A stretch of DNA of 64,000 bases from Microtetraspora fusca (GTDB taxonomy: Bacteria > Actinomycetota > Actinomycetes > Streptosporangiales > Streptosporangiaceae). A model generated the notes under the pieces. That model was not told the origin of the DNA. It saw only the letters and a list, made by a program, of their open reading frames with translations, and did no database searches. The stretch spans positions 1 to 64,000 of the forward strand of contig NZ_BBYK01000050.1 in assembly GCF_001570365.1 (NCBI RefSeq), written 5' to 3'. Both the position numbers and the translations under genes were made by a program. Positions 59,307 through 64,000 of the stretch are shown here, piece after piece (position 1 is the stretch's first letter; each line of letters opens with the position of its first letter).

Positions 59307-60379
59307 CCGCAGTGGCGCTGACGACCGTTCCGGCGGCGGCCCGTCGCCGGACGGTGGCTCTCTCGATCACGGCGGTCGCGGTGCCGGTCGCGTTCGCGCT
59401 GGCGGTCACGCTCGGCTCGACCTCGATCCCCCTGTCCCGGGCGCTGCCCGCGCTGCTGGGCGACGGCTCGGCCGACCCCGCCGTCCGCGAGATCATCTGG
59501 ACGGTACGGCTACCGCGCGCGATCACCGCCGCGCTGGCCGGAGCGGCCCTCGGCACGGCGGGCGTGCAGATGCAGACGCTGTTCCGCAACCCGCTGGCCG
59601 AGCCGTACATCCTCGGGGTGAGCTCCGGGGCGAGCCTGGGCGTGTCGCTGATCATCATCGGCTGGGGCGGGGCGGCGGGCGCGTTCACCGCGGGCGTGGC
59701 CGGGCTCGGCCGGGCCGGAGTCGTCGTCGCGGCCTCAGCGGGGGCGGCGGCGGTGCTCGCCCTCGTGCTCGCGCTGTCGCGGCGGGTGCGGTCCGTGATC
59801 ACGCTGCTGATCGTCGGGGTGATGGTCGGCTCGGCCGCCACATCGATCATCACGGTGCTGCTGACGTACACCGACCCGCAGCGCGCCCAGCAGTTCATCA
59901 GCTGGGGCCTGGGCAGCTTCTCCGGCACCACGTGGGCAGATATCGCCCTGTTTGGCCCGGTCTGCCTGGTCGCGCTGGCGGCGGCGCTGGCCGGGGTCAA
60001 GCCGCTCAACGCTTTGCTCCTCGGCGAGAACTACGCCCGCACCATGGGGGTGCGGGTGCGGTTGACGCGCACGCTCACCCTGCTGGTGTCCTCGGTGCTC
60101 GCCGGAGCGGTGACCGCCTACTGCGGGCCGGTCGCCTTCCTCGGCCTGGCCGTCCCGCACGTGGCCCGGCTGGCGCTGGGCACCGCCGACCATCGTGTGC
60201 TCATGCCCGGCGTGGCGCTGCTCGGCGCCGCGGTCGCGCTGCTGTGCTGCGTGGCCGCCCAGGTGCCGGGTGGCGGGGTCGTGCTTCCGCTGAACGCGGT
60301 GACCACCATCCTCGGCGCGCCCGTGGTGATCGCCGTACTGCTGCGCAGCCGCGCGGCCAGAACCGGACTGGCGGTGTGA
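59303..60379 (+). CDS. FecCD/BtuC-family importer permease
   Basis: This 358-aa membrane protein has about 10 helices and FecCD hallmarks: VRLPRAITAALAGAALGTAG, MQTLFRNPLAEPYILG and GPVAFLGLAVPHVARLALG. The GTG at 59303 overlaps the receptor stop, and its own stop overlaps the ATPase start. Only one permease is encoded, so a homodimer like BtuC is expected. This differs from the two-permease importer at 50812-52859. Confidence 0.94.
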   Translation: MTAVALTTVPAAARRRTVALSITAVAVPVAFALAVTLGSTSIPLSRALPALLGDGSADPAVREIIWTVRLPRAITAALAGAALGTAGVQMQTLFRNPLAEPYILGVSSGASLGVSLIIIGWGGAAGAFTAGVAGLGRAGVVVAASAGAAAVLALVLALSRRVRSVITLLIVGVMVGSAATSIITVLLTYTDPQRAQQFISWGLGSFSGTTWADIALFGPVCLVALAAALAGVKPLNALLLGENYARTMGVRVRLTRTLTLLVSSVLAGAVTAYCGPVAFLGLAVPHVARLALGTADHRVLMPGVALLGAAVALLCCVAAQVPGGGVVLPLNAVTTILGAPVVIAVLLRSRAARTGLAV

Positions 60380-62292
60380 CCGTGGACGAACGAGGTCTGC
60401 GCCTGGAGGGCGTGTGCGCCGGATACACGGCGCGACGCGGCCACCCTGAGCGCCGGGTGCTGGACGGCCTGGACGCGACCGCCCCGTCCGGCGCGCTCAC
60501 CGCGTTGATCGGCCCGAACGGCGCCGGGAAGTCCACCCTGCTGCGGACGATGGCCGGCCTGCAGCCCGTCCTGGCCGGACGGGTCCGCATCGACGGCGTC
60601 GCCGTCGAGTCGGTGCCGGTGGCCGAGCTGGCCCGGCGACTCGCCGTCGTGCTGACCGAGCGGGACCTGCCCGCCCTGCTGACCGCCCGCGAGCTGGCCG
60701 GGCTGGGACGGCACCCGCACACCGGGTTCACCGGACGGCTGTCGGCCGCCGACGGGGAGATCGTCACCTGGGCGCTGGAGGCGGTCCACGCCGGTCACCT
60801 GGCCGACCGTCCGGTGACCGAGCTGTCCGACGGCGAGCGCCAGCGGGCGCTGGTCGCCCGCGCCCTGGTGCAGGAGCCCTCCGCGATCCTGCTGGACGAG
60901 CCGACCGCGTTCCTGGACGTCACCTCCCGGGTGGCGCTGATGGGCCTGCTGCGCCGCCTCGCCCGCGATCGGGATCTCACCGTCGTGGTCTCCACGCACG
61001 ATCTGGAGCTGGCGCTGCGGGTCGCCGACCGGATCTGGCTGCTCGCCCCCGGCGGCGTCCTGCACGCCGGGACGCCGGAGGAGCTGACCGCCCAGGGCAT
61101 GATCGGCGCCACGTTCGACGGGGACGAGCTGTCCTTCGACCCCGCCTCCGGAGTGTTCGTGCTGCAGGCGGGCAGCGGAGGAAGCGTGCGTGTGACCGCC
61201 GACGACGTTCACCGCCCGCTGCTGGAACGCGCGCTGGCCAGAGAGGGCTGGCGTCCGTCCCCGGTCCGCGGTGCCGACGCGGGCGAGCCGTCCGCTCCTG
61301 TGGAGGCGGTGGGCGAGCCGTCCGTACGGTCCGGTCCTGTGGAGGCCGCGGGCGACGGAGACTCCCCTCCGCCCGCCGGTCCCGAGCTGGCGGTGCGGCA
61401 GGCGGGCGACGGATACCTCGCCGCCTTCGACGGCGACGTCATGAGGTTCGCCGCGATCTCCGAACTGGCCGCGTGGAGCCGCCGGGCGGCGGACGCCCTG
61501 AGGGAGGCGCCTCCGGCACTGCTGCCCGCCACTCCCCTGGCCGTGTCCGGCGCGGTCGCCGACGTCTCCACCGTCAGCGGCTACTTCGCGCTCGACATCG
61601 GCCCGATCGTGGCCGGGTGGCGGCCGCTCGCCGACCTGTTCACCGATCCCGGGGTCCTGGAGACCAGGATCGGCGAGACAGCCGCGCGGCTGAAGACCAC
61701 CGAGACGCGGGTGGCCGCCTCGATCCTCTTCCAGGGGATCGCCGCCCGGTTTTGGTCGCCTTTGCTCGGCGCGGCGATCGCCCACGGCCTGCTCGTCGAC
61801 CTGGATCCCGGACGGGTTCACTGGCAAGCCGTGACCGGCGGCCCGCTGCCGCTGCGCGCCACCGACCTGGACGGATGGCGGGTCCGCGACCCGGCGCGGA
61901 TCGCCGAACGGCTGCACCGCACTGTGGTGTCCGGCCTGCTGGAACCGCTCGCCGCCGCGTTCCAGAGGGTCGTGAAGATCGCGCCCGGCCTGCTGTGGGG
62001 CAATGCGGCCTCCGCGCTGGGCGGAAGCGTCCGCACCCTCGCCCGCGTACGCCCCGAACTCACCGAAGCGGCCGTCGCGCTGGGCCGCGAGCTGCTGGCC
62101 CTCGGCCCGCTGCGCGACACCGGAGAGCTGGCGGAGCCGGAGCCCGGCCATCCCTTCTTCGTCCGCCGCAGTTGCTGCCTGTACTACCGCCTGCCCGGCG
62201 GCGGCAAGTGCGGCGACTGCGCCCTGACCGACCCCGACACCCGCCACGCGCAGTGGGCGCGTGCCGTACGAGAAACTCAAGGAGCCCGATGA
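60376..62292 (+). CDS. ABC importer ATPase fused to FhuF-type 2Fe-2S reductase
   Basis: This 638-aa protein joins two functions. Residues 1-270 form a FecE/BtuD-type ATPase with Walker A GPNGAGKST (46-54), signature LSDGERQR, Walker B ILLDEPTAFLD and a switch His in STHDLELALR. After a Pro/Gly/Ala-rich linker (about 285-340), residues 390-615 resemble ferric-siderophore reductase FhuF: ASILFQGIAARFWSPLLG, GLLWGNAASALGG and the iron-sulfur ligands Cys600, Cys601, Cys612 and Cys615 (RRSCCLYYRLPGGGKCGDC). The GTG 60376 overlaps the permease stop. The fusion ties ATP-driven uptake to reduction of the imported metal complex. Confidence 0.9.
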   Translation: MTVDERGLRLEGVCAGYTARRGHPERRVLDGLDATAPSGALTALIGPNGAGKSTLLRTMAGLQPVLAGRVRIDGVAVESVPVAELARRLAVVLTERDLPALLTARELAGLGRHPHTGFTGRLSAADGEIVTWALEAVHAGHLADRPVTELSDGERQRALVARALVQEPSAILLDEPTAFLDVTSRVALMGLLRRLARDRDLTVVVSTHDLELALRVADRIWLLAPGGVLHAGTPEELTAQGMIGATFDGDELSFDPASGVFVLQAGSGGSVRVTADDVHRPLLERALAREGWRPSPVRGADAGEPSAPVEAVGEPSVRSGPVEAAGDGDSPPPAGPELAVRQAGDGYLAAFDGDVMRFAAISELAAWSRRAADALREAPPALLPATPLAVSGAVADVSTVSGYFALDIGPIVAGWRPLADLFTDPGVLETRIGETAARLKTTETRVAASILFQGIAARFWSPLLGAAIAHGLLVDLDPGRVHWQAVTGGPLPLRATDLDGWRVRDPARIAERLHRTVVSGLLEPLAAAFQRVVKIAPGLLWGNAASALGGSVRTLARVRPELTEAAVALGRELLALGPLRDTGELAEPEPGHPFFVRRSCCLYYRLPGGGKCGDCALTDPDTRHAQWARAVRETQGAR

Positions 62293-62837
62293 GCCACACC
62301 GTCGTCGAGGAACAGGGCAACGGCACCCTGCACGTGTGGGCGCTGCCCACCGACGAGCAGACCCTGCTGTCCCTGGTGAAGGACATCTTCGAGAAGTACT
62401 GGGACCACATCTGGTTCGGCGTGCTCGTCCAGGGCGCCGCCTGGGAGGTGGCCGCGCCCAACGCGCCCGAGCGGATCAGCATGTACGACGGTTACGTCAC
62501 CGTCGACTTCGGCCGCTGGCACTTCCACCTGTGCATCGGCGAGCACACCGCGAGCGGCCCCGAACTCGGCCGGATCCGCCGCTGCTCCCGCGCCGAGATG
62601 TACCGCCGTATCGGTGCCGACGGCAGTCCGACCTCCTGGGGGGTGCGCCTGTTCAACGGCAGAGACGAGCAGATGATGACCGTGATGCTGCCCAACCCGT
62701 TCCTCACCGACCGCCAGCAGGTCCTCGATTCACCGGACTTCGGCCGACTGGCCGCGTGGGACGAGTTGCGCGCCACCTACCTCGGGCTGGAGCCGGACCC
62801 GCTGGACCGCACCGGCAAGGGGTTCGCCCACGGATGA
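62289..62837 (+). CDS. DUF7676-like protein of unknown function
   Basis: This 182-aa soluble protein has no membrane segment and no signal peptide. It contains IFEKYWDHIWFGVLVQGAAW, VTVDFGRWHFHLCIGEHT and RRCSRAEMYRRI, with several Trp and His and two Cys that could bind a metal or corrinoid ring. I recognise the type as the uncharacterised DUF7676 family, which occurs beside ferredoxin-like and metal-uptake genes; that memory carries the label. Both ends overlap neighbours by ATGA, so it is made in step with the reductase-ATPase and ferredoxin. Confidence 0.7.
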   Translation: MSHTVVEEQGNGTLHVWALPTDEQTLLSLVKDIFEKYWDHIWFGVLVQGAAWEVAAPNAPERISMYDGYVTVDFGRWHFHLCIGEHTASGPELGRIRRCSRAEMYRRIGADGSPTSWGVRLFNGRDEQMMTVMLPNPFLTDRQQVLDSPDFGRLAAWDELRATYLGLEPDPLDRTGKGFAHG

Positions 62838-63193
62838 CCGGGATCGTCGTCTGCCGCGGCTGCTGCTGCGGCAGCAGCCGCAAGGTCCCGCGGCTCGACC
62901 ACGACGAGCAGGTGCGCAGGCTGGCGCAGGTCGCCGACGTCCGCGTCACCGACTGCCTGGACGTGTGCGAGCAGGCCAACGTCGTCGTGGTGCGGCCCTC
63001 GCCCGCCGGGCGGGCGGCGGGTGGCCGCCCGGTCTGGCTCGCCCTGGTCAACCAGCCGGAGGCGGCCGACGACATCGCGGAGTGGATCCGCGCGGGCGGC
63101 CCGGGACTGGCCGAGCTGCCCGCGGTTCTCGGCCTTTACGTGTTCGAGGGGCCCCGGTCGGCACGCCGCCCGGGTCGTCCCCGTCAGCAGTAG
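62834..63193 (+). CDS. Thioredoxin-like (2Fe-2S) ferredoxin
   Basis: This 119-aa protein starts with VVCRGCCCGSSRKVP (Cys7, Cys10, Cys11, Cys12) and continues to VTDCLDVCEQANVVVVRP (Cys41, Cys45), the pattern of thioredoxin-fold 2Fe-2S ferredoxins. It probably supplies electrons to the FhuF-type domain encoded two genes upstream. Its ATG overlaps the preceding stop, which shows that it belongs to the operon. The C-terminus is basic (RSARRPGRPRQQ). It is cytosolic. Confidence 0.87.
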   Translation: MTGIVVCRGCCCGSSRKVPRLDHDEQVRRLAQVADVRVTDCLDVCEQANVVVVRPSPAGRAAGGRPVWLALVNQPEAADDIAEWIRAGGPGLAELPAVLGLYVFEGPRSARRPGRPRQQ

Positions 63194-63223
63194 GGAAGTG
63201 CTCGCCCTTCCCCGCTGAGCAGC

Positions 63224-63266
63224 GGCCGGGGGATGCGCCGCGTATCCGGGCGTGCATCCCCCGGCC
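63224..63266 (+). terminator. Hairpin terminator after the B12-controlled operon
   Basis: GGCCGGGGGATGC (63224-63236), 17-base loop, GCATCCCCCGGCC (63254-63266) form a perfect 13-bp stem starting 31 bases after the ferredoxin stop. No T-run follows. Confidence 0.75.
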
Positions 63267-63401
63267 AGCGAGCCGTAGCTGCCCGGCAGTCAGTTCGCGG
63301 CACCTTCATGCTTCCTTGATCGCACGGCCGCACTGGACGCTCCACCCGTTTCTGACCAGTTGAAGTGTTCCGATTGGGTGCGGGGCCCTTGGTGTCGGTG
63401 G

Positions 63402-64000
63402 TCAGGAAGGCTGCGTGGAGGTGAACCCCAGGGCCTGGATCACGGCGTCGATCGCGGTGGCCAGTCGTGCGAGGTCATGGCCCGCGCGTTCCCGTACCCG
63501 CAGCCCGAGCACCGTGGTGAACAGCAGTTCCACGGCGGCGTCGATGTCGAGGTCGATGGGCAGTTCGCCACTGTGGCGGCCCTCGTGCAACAACGATCGC
63601 AGTGCCTGCCGGGTGACCTCGAAGGCGGCCTCGGTCCGCTGGGAGACCTGGGCGTCGGTGGTGCCGAGTTCGGTGGCGGTGTTGACCACGAAGCAGCCCC
63701 GAGCGGACTCGCCGTCGGACGGGCAGGAGACCAACCACAGCATCCAGTCCCGCAGTACTTGGCGGACCGGACGGCCGGCGGCGTCCAACCGCTGCTCGGC
63801 CTCAGCGGACTCGGTGGCCCGGTAGTGGTCGAGCGCACGCAGGAACAGCGTGTGCTTGTCAGTGAACGTTCGGTACAGACTGCTGGAAGTGAGTTTGAGT
63901 TCGGCACCCAAATCCCGCACCGAAGTGGCGTTGTAACCGCGGCGCCAGAACAGATCGGTCGCCCTGGTGACCGCGTTCTGCTCGTCGAACTGTCGAGGCC
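63402..64000 (-). CDS. TetR-family regulator, 5' end beyond the window
   Basis: The frame runs to the window edge without a stop. The visible part has the TetR helix-turn-helix (ATDLFWRRGYNATSVRDLGA, then SSSLYRTFTDKHTLFLRAL), and the C-terminal domain with GCFVVNTATELGTTDAQVS, a common pattern in the TetR_C_16/AcrR-like branch. The upstream extension contains FDEQNAVTRATDLF, so the true start lies a few codons beyond 64000. The ligand and targets are unknown; it converges on the operon ending at 63193. Confidence 0.88.
   Translation of the reverse strand, partial: PRQFDEQNAVTRATDLFWRRGYNATSVRDLGAELKLTSSSLYRTFTDKHTLFLRALDHYRATESAEAEQRLDAAGRPVRQVLRDWMLWLVSCPSDGESARGCFVVNTATELGTTDAQVSQRTEAAFEVTRQALRSLLHEGRHSGELPIDLDIDAAVELLFTTVLGLRVRERAGHDLARLATAIDAVIQALGFTSTQPS

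Noticed and set aside
60118-62280. A 720-codon minus-strand frame across the riboswitch operon
   Set aside because: It is rich in Gly, Arg and Gln without motifs and lies over the ATPase-FhuF gene, which has all its catalytic residues.
1-64000. CRISPR arrays, tRNA or rRNA genes, prophage or large biosynthetic cluster
   Set aside because: Reading through the window showed no regularly spaced repeats, no tRNA-like TTCGAAT arm, no phage structural proteins and no synthase megagenes.

Overview
The window is about 64 kb of very GC-rich DNA with dense short operons, many GTG starts, ATGA/GTGA stop-start overlaps and many one- and two-component regulators. This points to a soil actinomycete. The protein types (CU044_5270-like sigma partner, DUF7676-like protein, HbpS-like protein, SpoIIE-type phosphatases, kinase-WD40 fusion) suit Streptomyces, Streptosporangiales or close relatives; the genus is not fixed by anything seen. 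No rRNA, tRNA, CRISPR array or large biosynthetic backbone was found. The only mobile element is one IS630-type transposase remnant.

Layout. 0-9.7 kb: a large GAF/SpoIIE phosphatase, a WYL regulator divergent from a VOC protein, an ABC exporter divergent from a two-component system, and a cytosolic BtuF-like metal receptor. 9.9-13.5 kb: a VOC protein, an MFS exporter with an ArsR repressor (shared operator box), and a GlxA-type regulator. 13.6-23.5 kb: a nitrogen-scavenging island made of an FCD-type GntR regulator, two CodA-like amidohydrolases with matching GGTATACC boxes, a CynR-like LysR regulator, carbonic anhydrase, cyanase and a CMP/guanine-type deaminase. An HbpS/two-component redox-sensing set and an ankyrin lipoprotein sit inside it. 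23.6-30.6 kb: MarR/DoxX, a PAP2 phosphatase, a doubly frameshifted gene, and a TetR-controlled quinone reductase/exporter/FMN reductase operon. 30.6-43.4 kb: IS remnant, an ECF sigma factor and partner, an exporter with a mycothiol-reductase-like protein, a receiver and SpoIIE phosphatase, a copper-storage protein, bioB, patatin and GNAT genes. 43.6-47.2 kb: a giant Ser/Thr kinase-WD40 receptor.

47.3-63.2 kb is rich in metal handling. An RpiR regulator with two matching operators faces an operon of a C45-type hydrolase and a complete FecBCDE-type importer. Next come a ChrB-N protein, an ExxE-motif membrane protein and a VIT1/CCC1 transporter, then a compact ArsR-SRPBCC fusion with a probable leaderless promoter.

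The most unusual locus is 57.7-63.2 kb. A cobalamin riboswitch, whose closing helix P1 can be seen, precedes five tightly coupled genes: lipoprotein receptor, FecCD permease, an ATPase fused to a FhuF-type 2Fe-2S reductase, a DUF7676-like protein of unknown role, and a thioredoxin-like 2Fe-2S ferredoxin. This reads as a B12-controlled system that imports a cobalt- or corrinoid-type ligand and reduces it. That function is inference.
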